Source: Chrysemys picta bellii | Lineage: Eukaryota; Chordata; Testudines; Emydidae | DNA length: 64,000 nt | Assembly (NCBI RefSeq): GCF_011386835.1 | Contig: NC_088809.1 | Span: 5,217,001 to 5,281,000, forward strand | Direction of reading: 5' to 3' | Shown here: positions 1-10,095 of the stretch, in pieces | How positions within the stretch are numbered: position 1 is the first letter of the stretch | Layout: every line of letters starts with the position of its first letter | Position numbers and translations under genes: made by a program | The notes under the pieces: model-generated | What the model was told of the DNA's origin: nothing | Database searches by the model: none | Seen by the model: only the letters and a program-made list of their open reading frames with translations

Positions 1-1244
1 TATAACTGAATTACTGTAATGAAACTTCTCTTCACATTTATAAGGTCTAAGTTGGCTAAAGACAGCAGTTCAAACAAAAAAGTGTGCTCTCTAGATGGGA
101 TCCCTATTTTTCAGTGGATTCTCTTTGTCTGGGTGATAGAGCGGATGGGCCTTTGTAAGTAACCGTTCAAGCATGGCCTGAAGTTCTTTGCACAATGTAT
201 GATGTCTTCTCCGGTTACACAGTGGCCAGCAGACAAAACTGTGTAAAGAGCACATGCAATTCAATCCAATTTGATTGGAAGTAGTTATGGAAGGGGACCA
301 AATTAAAAAGTTCAAGATAAAATCTGCAATGGGAATGGATATTGGCTGAATGTAGCCAGGTATGGCAGCAAGTAGTGTCGTCTCTTGCATAGAGACTTAC
401 AAATCCTAAGTTCCTTGCAGCCCAGGTCGGCATATTTCTTGTTTAAATATTTTCATGGCCATCAAACTCTGGAGCAATGGGCCAGCTGAGTCGGGGAATC
501 ATGAGCCTTCCTTTGCTGTAGGTCACTTCACATGCATAGAGCCCCTGGAGCAGGGCCGGCTTCAGGCACCCGCCGAGCAAGCTCATGCTTGGGGCGATAG
601 ATGCTACGGGGCGGCATTCCACCCAATCTTAGGGCAGCACGGCTGCTTTTTGTTTTGTTTTGTTTGCCGATCCGGCCGCCCTGTAGGGGGCGGCGACGCG
701 GAGGAGCGGAGCGCCCTGCTGGGAGCGGGCTGCGCGCTCCATCTGCCCCAGCCAGTGCCAGGTCTCTAGCAAGCCTGGCAGGGCAGCCCACATCCTTCCC
801 TCCCCGCCGACCGGAGCAGTGTGGAGCCCTGCCGGCAGGCGGCGTGGTGGTTGGGGCCATGTGGTGAGCGCCCTGCTGAAGCCCTGGCCGCCCCCCTTCT
901 CTCTCTACTCCACTCTCCCTTCCCCTCTCTTTCCCCCCCCCCGCTAGCCGGGGCAGGTCTGCAGTGCAGGGGGACCCTGGCTCTGGCCGCCCCGCAGGTG
1001 TTGTTTTTTTTTCCTGCTTTGCCACTCCAGCTGCGCCGCAGGCTTTTTTTGCTTGGGGCGGCAAAAAAGCCAGAGCCAGCCCTGCCCTGGAGGAACTCTC
1101 TACAAGGGGAGGAGGAGATGCTGCTGTGAGCACAAGTGTTAATTTCCCAGAGAAGTTAAAAATATCATGGAACTTTTGGTTGAAGTGGAATGTGAACTGT
1201 CAGCTTGTCGATGTATTAACTCTTCCATCCATCTTCATTTCCAG
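1..1244 (+). other. Intron upstream of exon A (partial)
   Basis: This is the 3' end of the intron before exon A. Bases 1-542 hold no gene or repeat I can name. Bases 551-1084 are a GC-rich hAT-type element, listed separately. Bases 1093-1244 are ordinary intron ending in a pyrimidine-rich acceptor. Confidence 0.7.
551..1084. mobile_element. Non-autonomous hAT-like DNA transposon, GC-rich, 534 bp
   Basis: The ends are inverted repeats: CAGGGCCGGCTTCAGGC on the left and, read on the other strand, CAGGGCTGGCTCTGGC on the right. A perfect 8-bp target duplication CCCTGGAG flanks it (543-550 and 1085-1092), as expected for hAT elements. The interior is very rich in G, C and CpG, with purine- and pyrimidine-rich runs. 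It contains open frames on both strands (for example 528-1133 on the minus strand), but their composition is low-complexity and nothing resembles a transposase. The family is likely sauropsid-specific. Confidence 0.85.
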
Positions 1245-1380
1245 ACCCCTCTTTGCCGTGTGAACGGAAGCGAAGGGACCGAGAAGAGAGGCAAAATATT
1301 GTGCTCTGGAGACAACCACTCATTACCTTGCAGTATTTTTTCCTGGAAACCCTAATAAACTTGAAGGAATGGACCATAAA
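1245..1380 (+). CDS. VMP1: VMP1 coding exon A (N-terminal cytosolic region, about residues 26-71)
   Basis: This internal coding exon is 136 bp long. It starts after the acceptor TTTCCAG at 1238-1244 and ends at the donor GTAAAG at 1381. The first two bases (AC) complete a codon begun upstream, 44 full codons follow, and the last two bases (AA) are completed by exon B to give Lys. The reading includes [20 protein letters not shown] and then a segment ending LKEWTI, which match the basic N-terminal region and first amphipathic stretch of VMP1. The extreme N-terminus reads PSLPCERK where mammals, from memory, have PSSVNEKK, so this end is the most divergent. The start codon is not here: the ATG at 455 opens an unrelated frame. 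VMP1 acts in the ER membrane in lipid scrambling, ER-contact control and autophagosome biogenesis (family knowledge). Confidence 0.95.
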
Positions 1381-2220
1381 GTAAAGATCACCTTTAATTT
1401 CCACCTCTAAGCTCTGTGGGGAAACTCATGCTTTGATTCAGTAGATCATTGTGGCATCTCACATTCCGTGATGATTCATGGTTATAAACCTGTTTAAAAG
1501 AAAAATACTTTTTTTATTTTAAACAAACCATATTCCCAACTGCTCACCAAAACTTGTGTGTAAATTACATTGATATCAAACTCCAAATTGCCTTGATAGC
1601 TAGAAAAGAATTAGAGTCTTTATTTCTGAATAATTGAATATCCTTCTTTGAAATGACAAGATATGCTTAGGGACCCTGACGGCATGAACTATTGTATTAA
1701 TGACTGCATCTAGACGGGAGCTCAGATTTTATTATTATATGCCTTAGAAACTCATTAAGGGATATTATTAACTCCCTATCAGGGCAAAGTTCAAGATTCT
1801 CTGGCACTTGTACTGATGTGTATGAAACTAGAGAGGACTTTGCTTTTAACCGACGTGTTCCCTTCCACAGTAAGAAATAATCTATAGTGGTCCTGTCTCT
1901 AAACCATTATTTGCAAACGGTAGGTTGAATAGACTCTCACCATGATTAGGATTGTTACCCCCAACCTGCCTAACATCCCTTCCTAATGGGGAGGTGTAGA
2001 GTTAAGTTTCTTACTGTACTAAACATTTGTATTAGAGAAGGATAAATATGAATAAAATTATCAAGGGAGAACAGCATTAATAACAAGCCATCCTAGCATG
2101 TTGATAATTAATGGCTTATGTTCAGATATGAGCCTAGGATCATTTTCCAGCCCAGTAGGTATGCTCTGATGTGGTCTTGGGTAATGTTAGTAGTGCCGAT
2201 GTTAGAATGCCCCTTACTGA

Positions 2221-2419
2221 GGGTTTGTCTTTATGGTGACTTAGTGCTTGACAGGCTTGGATGTGAATCTACAGTGCACCAGCCTGCTGTGTACATCAAA
2301 GCACACCGTGAACTTCTAGTGCACTGCTGCAGGGTCTATGTGGTCACAGCACAGCAGGCTGGTGTGCACAGATTCACATCTCGACCTGCCGTGCATCAAG
2401 TCTCTGTATAGACAAGATC
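2221..2419. mobile_element. Palindromic Chompy-like MITE, about 200 bp
   Basis: Almost the whole element is an inverted repeat. The left end GGGTTTGTCTTTATGGTGAC pairs with the right end, which reads GATCTTGTCTATACAGAGAC on the other strand. Inside, GATGTGAATCTACAGTGCAC near 2259 is matched on the other strand by GATGTGAATCTGTGCACACC near 2382. No transposase is encoded. The TTGTCTAYAC-type end is shared with other MITEs in this window. The target duplication could not be resolved. Confidence 0.7.
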
Positions 2420-3690
2420 TTTAGTCAGTTGAGCGTGGTGATAACAAGCTGCATTCACCCACTTTCCAGGCCAGAAGCAGAGTGCTGATGTGTGGGGCCC
2501 GTTCAGAGGATTGAGTAACTTAAATGCTGATCTTCTGAAATGACCCATGTGAAAAATAGTTTTTGGCTTATGTAGTGTATTCCTAAAAAATATCCTCTTG
2601 CACTTCTTGCTTTCTTTCAGTGTCCTTGGGCTTGTTCCTTTTGAGAACTGTATTTCCATGTCCCGTGTTATACATTTGTGACAGCTGTTTATTTAAAATT
2701 TTTTATCAAGTTACTAAAGTATGCCCTAGAAAATAACATTTTAGTTGATATTTTATCCAATTTGATTGTTACACAAGTTTAAAATATAGAAAGCGAGGTA
2801 TCTGTCTTACATCTTGTATTGTAACACAGCAATATTTTGGACACTAACATTATGCAGTATTCACAGGAAATAACTTTCCTGATTCTGCTTTAACATATTA
2901 ACAGACACAAATTCAGATTGTCCTATGCTGGGTTATACTATATTGTTGTTAAATGGTGCTTTAAAGGGTGACTGTCAATCTAAGAATTGCACTTCTGTCT
3001 GAATTCTTAACCTATTGTTACAAGTAACACCAAATATTTCTATAATTGAAAGAGATTAGTGAGTTTTTACCTTGTTTAATTATGCATTTGAGTGCATTGT
3101 GTTTTGTCAGTTTCACTGTTTCCCCTATATGGTGATTCCCCCCCCACCCCCGTTGATTGGGTGGGATTCGCACACTGCAGCAGGGGAGGAAAAACGTCAT
3201 ATAAGGGCAGATGTGGTTGTAAAAACACAAAAATTGGCAGGGGATTAGTGTGATACCTGAAACTTTAACTAACTATTTTAAAATTTACTCAATTGCAGTT
3301 GATGATGTTATTTTAAAAACATGATGAAACAGCAAATTAAAATTTCCGTAATATGGCATTAGGTGAGAGTGTAATTGTGTTAGATTGGCAAGAAAAGTAT
3401 AAAATAAATGATTTCTCCTTAACCAGCTGTGCACAGCCAAGCACGAGGAACAGTTTTATTGCAGCCTTGTAAAGCTAGATAGACACAAAAGCCAAAGTAG
3501 CTGGATCTCAAATTACATAAAGAAATATTTCTCCCCTTCCGCCTCCACTGATAATTTCCTTACACTTGATAATTAACTGGAAGGTTTTCACATTTAATTT
3601 TTCTGAGCTGCAACAAGAGACCTTTTCAAGGTTTAATTTCAACAGATTAAGAAAGAACCCAAATAGTTATAAGGCTACCCTTTCTAATGC

Positions 3691-3912
3691 TACTTTGGCC
3701 TACTGGTCAGAGCATATGACTCAGTGTTAGGAGTTTTAGGTTGTATTCCCAGCTCTCCCACTGACTTACTGTGACCTTGGCCAAATTACTTAACTACTTT
3801 GTACCTTGCTTTACCCCTCAGTAAAACTGATAATACGGCAGTACCAGTTATCTTGGGTGTCAAGGCTTAATGTTTGTAGAACATGGAGTTAATTGGATGA
3901 AAAATGCTTTCA
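3691..3912 (+). repeat. MIR/CORE-SINE copy
   Basis: The order of parts matches the ancient amniote MIR SINE: a tRNA-like head (GGTCAGAGCATATGACTCAG), then the core (CCCAGCTCTCCCACTGACTT and TGTGACCTTGGCCAAATTACTTAAC), then the region resembling CTCAGTAAAACTGATAATAC. It is diverged, as expected for an old insertion. Confidence 0.75.
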
Positions 3913-4150
3913 GTTTGTATAATAGAACTCTTTTATTCCGGTTCCAAGGGAGATCAGATTCCCATTAAAGCATCAAGACTTCTCAGTTCTTTGAAGAGAG
4001 CTTTGACCTATATCTTAAAATAACAAATTTGTCAGGCTGCCTTTTTACCCTTTTGATGCACTCCAACAAAGCTGTTCTATAATGACATAGAGGTGGCTTT
4101 GCAATGCCTGGAGAAATATGAATGACCCTAATTGTAATTTGTCTTTTAAG

Positions 4151-4241
4151 ATTGTGGCATCGCCGAAGTATCGTGGTGTCTTTTTTGCTGCTGCTTGCAG
4201 TGCTTACAGCTGCGTATTATATAGAAGGAACACATCAACAG
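4151..4241 (+). CDS. VMP1: VMP1 coding exon B (first transmembrane segment)
   Basis: The exon is 91 bp: one base completes the Lys codon split with exon A, then 30 codons. The acceptor is CTTTTAAG at 4143-4150 and the donor is GTATGC from 4242. The peptide starts LWHRRSIVV and ends YYIEGTHQQ. The middle, [12 protein letters not shown], is strongly hydrophobic and corresponds to the first membrane span of VMP1. The exon ends in phase 0. It matches the human protein at most positions, with conservative changes such as Thr-Ala-Ala in the span. The frame stays open a little into the intron before stops appear, but the clear donor and the resumption of VMP1 sequence at 6342 fix the border. Confidence 0.95.
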
Positions 4242-4424
4242 GTATGCAGTTCATCCAAGTTCTTTTCTTTTGTGGCTGGCACTTCCTGTCTTTCCTATCA
4301 AAACATACACTGAGGGGATTGAATAATGTCCTACAGGAATGGTAATCCATCTACCTGAGCGTTCATTTTATGCAGCTGTTAATTCCCCCTGTAGTTGCAC
4401 TCCCTTCTGCCACATAGCAAATGA

Positions 4425-4525
4425 ATCATAGATGGTAAAGATAGGGAAGACCTATCAGATCATTCAGTCCACCTCTCTGCAGCCACATGTATTCTACTTG
4501 TCATCCATCTCTGAATAAGTAACTC
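4425..4525. repeat. CR1/L2-type LINE 3' end fragment
   Basis: The run AATCATAGATGGTAAAGAT, followed by GGGAAGACCTATCAGATCAT and CAGTCCACC, resembles the common CR1/L2 3' segment (ATCATAGA...GGAAGGGACCT...ATCTAGTCCAACC). It is short and diverged. Confidence 0.5.
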
Positions 4526-4714
4526 TGTCCAAGGCTGCAGTGCCGCTCCACATCTGCTTTTCAGAGTGTTCAGCACTGTGCTCTGCTGTCAGGAAAACTA
4601 AGGCTAAATGGGACCATAATCTACCAAAATGTCAGGGCTCCCAGGTAGATTGTTTCTTCCTCCTCGCAGAGGATTCTCCAAACCATCTGGGATGGTCTTT
4701 TCTCTCCAGAAGTA

Positions 4715-4800
4715 GAATAATCTAATGGACTGAGCATGGGGGTGGGAATTAGGAGCTCCTGAGTTCAAATTCTAGCGCTGTTACTCCCAGTTCCTTTGAA
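4715..4800 (+). repeat. MIR head fragment
   Basis: AATCTAATGGACTGAGCATG, then TTAGGAGCTCCTGAGTTCAA and TTCTAGCGCTGTTACTC, follow the tRNA-like head and early core of MIR. The rest of the element is missing. Confidence 0.5.
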
Positions 4801-6263
4801 ATGGATTTAATACTGACCTGCCTCTCAGGTGACTTTTGATACTTTTGCATCGCTGCAAAAATGTAAACCCTTATAGAAATGTAAGGCTGGGAGGAAGGCA
4901 ATACCAAGTCTCCGATTTTGTCCTGTGGGAGACAGCCCAGCCCTGCAAAGGAGATGGCTGGCTGGAAGCCATCAGCTGTCCCTTTTTGTTGCTCGGACTC
5001 TCTCTTCCATGCAGCCCTTTCAGATTCCAAAAATCTTGCCTAAATCCACCTCCACCTGCTTCCCCATTCAAAAATTTGACACGCCACCTGTGGTGCTTGC
5101 AACATGTGCAGCAAGAGTCCTAACTCCCACACCAGATCTTTCATGTAGTAACCCAGCACAATAATAACTTTTCTGATTGTAATTGAATCCCTTGGTATAG
5201 TTTTGTGAGACCTAAGAAGAGGTCAGCCCAATGAGTCATGTACATGGGGAAGAATCTTATGCAGTTTTGAAGCATTAAAGTACATTTCATTCTGCCAAAC
5301 TGGTAGGCTAACTGCCTTTTAGGCGCTTTTACAGGCATAGTGAGAGCCTCACCTTTGCTATGTGAATGTTTGGTGGCGCTAGAGAAATGACCCTTTGCAT
5401 TTCAGCTGGGTTTTGATTCCCAACCTCAGCCAGGAGATCCAACTGCTGCCATTTTCGATTGGTGGTGTTCCCTGTCACTGACTGGCGTTCAATATTGAAA
5501 ATGGCTTCTAGTGCTTGTTTTCTCTCATCCTCTGATGTGACTCATCTTGTTCTCATCCTTGACCTAGAAAATCAAGAGTCTGTTACATTGCAGAACTCCT
5601 ACACTTGCTGTTCTGTTTTTAACACAGGCACACTTTTATTTAAATCCAGAGGCTAATAGAGTAATAATCACTTAGAATTCCCCTTCCAAGTGTTCTCTTA
5701 CCATTGCTTTTATTAAGAAAATATAGAAACACTCAAACTCACCCCATGTAGATAGTGACTAAGTCACTACCATCTGGCTGTTTGGCCTCTGAAATGAGTT
5801 AATGGCTCAGTCCAGTATCTGCTTCACAAAAACTGCATTTGGTAGTAGCTGGCAATTTTGTCAGTTTAGAGTTCAACTGAACTCCCATTTCACCACTAGG
5901 TGGCTCTGACAGATTAGGATTGAGGTAGTTCGGCAGAGCATTTTGAGGAAGTTTACACTGCTTCCGTACCTGTTCTGTGGATAACTATGGAACCGTAGTT
6001 TCCTGATTATCCATCCCATAACCTTTCACAGGCACTGAGTTCCCAACAGGTCTTTTGCTTTCTCATGCAGACGTTAATGGTGGCTGGAATTGAATTACAA
6101 CTATACCATTGAGTACACTCACTAGTATCCTCTTTGGACCATTGCCGTTTACATATAACTTCTTTAACCTTAGCTGTACCTTACATAGATCAGCCTGTTT
6201 TGAAAACTGTCTAGAATTCCAGTTCGGTCATTTTGATACTGATAAATTAACTTAAGCACTTAG

Positions 6264-6464
<201 letters not shown>

Positions 6465-9035
6465 TAACTATATTTGCTTTCCAATCATGCTATTCCTTTT
6501 TATAAAGTGCTTTGAGATCTGTGGATGAAAAGTGCTATATGTGAGCTAGGTGTTGTATACTTGTGGACTTTAAAAAAATTCATCCTTGCAGTTGAGTCTC
6601 TGTGATGTTATCTTTGTTAAATGGTGTTTTGTAACCTTGTTCTGTTGTCTGTATGCTATATCTCATATTGAACTCTTGGTGAGATCCTGCAGTTGAAGAT
6701 TGTCTTTACCTTTTAGAATTGGACCCATAATTTGTAATAATAATTTTCAATGCTATCTGTACTAATTAATGCACTTAAATAAGCAAGGAAGTTTTCTAGT
6801 ATGAAGTAGCTGTGACAGATGGAAAATGGGGTCTGGACTGGGCTTTTTAGGATGCTTGGGGTTTTTTGGTAGATCAAAATGTTAATTTTCCTAGCTGAAG
6901 CTTCCGAAACATGCAGTAAATTATTCTTATAGCTCAGTCCACAGTAATTCTGTTTTATAAATAATAACAAGATACAGGAAAAACATGTCTAGATACCACA
7001 CTAAATTAACCTCTAAATCTCTCTGAAGAAAACCACATTGTGTTGTTTATCTCAACTTCATTACCTCGAAAAGTCAGGAAAGTTTTGTTTTGGGCCATTG
7101 GGTTAGTTGTTTGATTACGAAACAACTGTCGTGGTTTTAAAAAAGGCTTCATGGCTGCAAAAAAATAATTAAAACCATTTTGTGCATCCAACCCCATGTT
7201 GTACTTGGAACAGTTACTGATGGTTTAATTTTAGGATAGCTTTAATCATGAACAATAACACATAAAGGATTTCGGGAAACAGGAGAACTCTTGTTGTTTT
7301 CCATGCAATGGAGCAATGCCGCTCAGACTGAATGACTGCTGTGTATGCATTCACTTGAGCATTAGAGATGTGTGTGCATCAGAACTGCTTTCCTAAAGTC
7401 TTTCTCGGGAGCAGAAAAGGGGAGACATAACTATCATCTTCCCTTTGGATTAAGGTAAAAAGAGGTTGTGAAGGTTACTCGGTTGTTAATTTGAGTTATA
7501 TGTAATGTTTTAATACACTCTGGCTCTGGTTTACTTTATTTTTCCCCTCTGTAAAATGGAGAGATTAGTAAAGAGGAATGTGTGTGCAAATGTAAATAAA
7601 AAAGAGGTTATATTTTTATCAGCAAGTGCAGGATAATTGTCCATCCCACACTTCAAAAACAACACACATTTCCATGGTTTGCAGGGGGAAGTTTAAAGCA
7701 TAGGGTTCCATGTGCAGACTGTTGTTGACAGTAGAAGAGAGTGCATGGAAAATGACAGAGCTCTCAGGATTTCTGTTGAGAATCCTGCCTAGATTTTCTA
7801 CTGTAAAAATCTTCTGCTCTAACTAGAAAATAGTAGGTTTTCTCTGCTTACAGGCTGGAAGAGACTGGAATGTCTTTTGTATTGTGATAGCACCCAAAAG
7901 CCCTATGAATTATCAGGGCTGCATTGGAAGACATGGCTCCTTGTTCCAGTGAGCTGACAGCATATTGGTAAAACTGTAACTGAATAGGACTGTTGGGAAA
8001 ACTGGACAATATGGACATTTATCCCACTGTGCATCAGAGCATTAATCCTAGGCTATATATATATTGCTAGTTCTGTGAAGTGTGAAAAGTCACGTAGCCG
8101 CCAAGCATGCCTGAAATCTGAGAGGGTCATTTCATCAACTTGTTGTAACACAGTGGAGAGTTTATAGGGTCTAGAAAGAAACATGGGAGATGCAGCATTA
8201 CTGAAGAGCTCCACCATAAGGTACAGTAAATAGCCTTTTTAGATCTATAGTAAAGGAGAGTTCATATGTTAAGTATTTTATTTCCTTTAAAATAGAAAAG
8301 CAAATGAAACAGGGCAGTGTTCTTACATTTGCCTGTTTGAAGCAGGATACATGAACTGAGAGTTGTGTAGTTTGCTTAATTTTTGTTGAGTCATTAACCT
8401 GCCTTAACTTTGTCTGCAGAGTGAATGAGTGAACAGCTATCCTAACACAACATAAAATAACATTGTGTAGGCAGAGAAGCTTGGATTAATGCTGGTTTAG
8501 TGAAAGTACTTATTGCGGACTTGTAAGATCCTTCTGTCAATAAAGCTGCCTTCAAGGGCACATCATCTGCCTGCCTAAGTTAAATCAGACATTCATACTA
8601 AGCGGGCACAAATCTATGGTTGTCAAACTCTCAACTCCATTGAAAATTGATAAAGAAAAATAGGCTTTATCTTTTGTCTGAAGCATCTTATTTTGGAGGC
8701 GAGTGTAGCAATTGCAAATGAGGGGCTATTTTCTCTCTGGACTGCCAGATACAGTGTGGGCAGATGTTAAGTTTCTTCTATGAAGTTCTCACAATGTCTT
8801 ATTTGTGATTCTCATCCTCTTGTCTTAGCCTTGCATTTCTCTTGAGCAGATAATGCCAGATGTGGTGGATTTTGTATTGCAAATGTGAATACTAGGATAA
8901 GACCCACCAAACGTTTCCATTTGTGCTCCTAATTCAAGATCTTAACCCCTGTCTTTATTATCTCCACCTCCTAGTTGCCATTCAAACTCTGGCCAGCTTC
9001 TGATCATCCATCTACCATAGTGAGTCCATTTAGCA

Positions 9036-9259
9036 CAGGGGTTCTCAAACTGGGGGTCGGGACCCCCTCAGGGGGTCACGAGGTTATTACATGGCAGTTG
9101 CAAGCTGTCAGCCTCCACCCCAAACCCCGCTTTGCCTCCAGCATTTATAATGGCATTAAATATATAAAAAAATGTTTTTAATTTATAAGGGGGTGGGGTT
9201 TGCATTCAGAGGCTTGCTATGTGAAAGGGGTCACCAGTTCAAAAGTTTGAGAACCACTG
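9036..9259. mobile_element. Non-autonomous hAT element with TSD, 224 bp
   Basis: The left end CAGGGGTTCTCAAACT and the right end (CAGTGGTTCTCAAACT on the other strand) agree at 15 of 16 bases. They are flanked by ATTTAGCA (9028-9035) and ATTTAGCG (9260-9267), a 7-of-8 target duplication typical of hAT. The interior includes GGGTCGGGACCCCCTCAGGG and carries no transposase frame. Confidence 0.9.
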
Positions 9260-9788
9260 ATTTAGCGTAACTCAAAGCACTGACTTGTTGAAAATGTACA
9301 CATTAGTACGGAATTAAATAACTGAGATGTTGACTCCAATTTGAGACATTACTTGAGAGAAGCAGAAAGTTGGACTAGCATAGTAGAAGACTCCATGATT
9401 GGGGACTAGGTTCTCTTTGAAAATGCATTTCCACAGTACAGTTAAACACTTGGGAGAACTGGAGACATCCACATACTGGTGTTGTGTGCCAACATATGAA
9501 CCTGTGTGGATTGTGAGTCAGATGACCTTAACGTAAATTCAGCAGTCATACCAGAAAACAGCAACATCTAAACACAGATCTTTCAATGTAAAAGAACAGA
9601 CAAAATAGACTGCTCTGAATAACTAGAGGGAATTTATTATAGGGTATTAAAATTCAATAGGTGTGTAACACAATTAACTTAAGTGCATTCATACAGGAAA
9701 AATGTGCGTGCTGTTTACATACTCTCTGGATAAATTGAGCAGAGAAGCAATTTCCCATTATATGGAGGGAATGCTATAAGTTGTCCTA

Positions 9789-10095
9789 GGCCTGGTCTAC
9801 GCCGCCGCTTAAGTCGATGTGAATTACATCACTCAGGAGTGTGAAAAAAATCACACACCCCCTCCCCCCCAAGTGACGTAGCTGGCATCAGCCTAACACA
9901 GTGTCTACACCACGCTGTGTTTGCAGGAGATGCTGTTCCGCCAACTTACCTTCTGCCTCTTGGGGAGATGGCGTACAGAAGCTGACAGGAAAGCACTCTG
10001 CCATCGACTTATCGTGTCTTCACCTGACCCACTAAATCGATGTTGTTGCATCGATCACAGCAGTGCCGATTTTGCGTGCCAGTGTAGACAAGTCC
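9789..10095. mobile_element. Chompy-like MITE, 307 bp
   Basis: The left end GGCCTGGTCTACGCCGCC pairs with the right end, which reads GGACTTGTCTACACTGGC on the other strand. It is flanked by CTA on both sides (9786-9788 and 10096-10098), a 3-bp duplication as in PIF/Harbinger-type elements. CpG-containing motifs such as TTAAGTCGATGT and TAAATCGATGTT occur inside. The ends resemble the Chompy MITEs known from crocodilians and found in turtles. Confidence 0.75.

Larger units (their letters stand above)
1381..4150 (+). other. Intron A-B, 2770 bp
   Basis: GT-AG intron in phase 2. It contains a palindromic MITE (2221-2419) and a MIR-type SINE (about 3691-3912), listed separately. The rest is AT-rich sequence in which I see no gene. 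Confidence 0.85.

Noticed and set aside
455..769. Possible VMP1 start exon with ATG at 455
   Set aside because: The peptide does not resemble the VMP1 N-terminus and runs into the transposon; there is no matching donor joining it to exon A.
528..1133. 201-codon minus-strand open frame and overlapping plus-strand frames in a GC-rich block
   Set aside because: The frames lie in the hAT element at 551-1084, have low-complexity Gly/Ala/Pro/Arg composition and resemble no protein. High GC alone explains the lack of stops.
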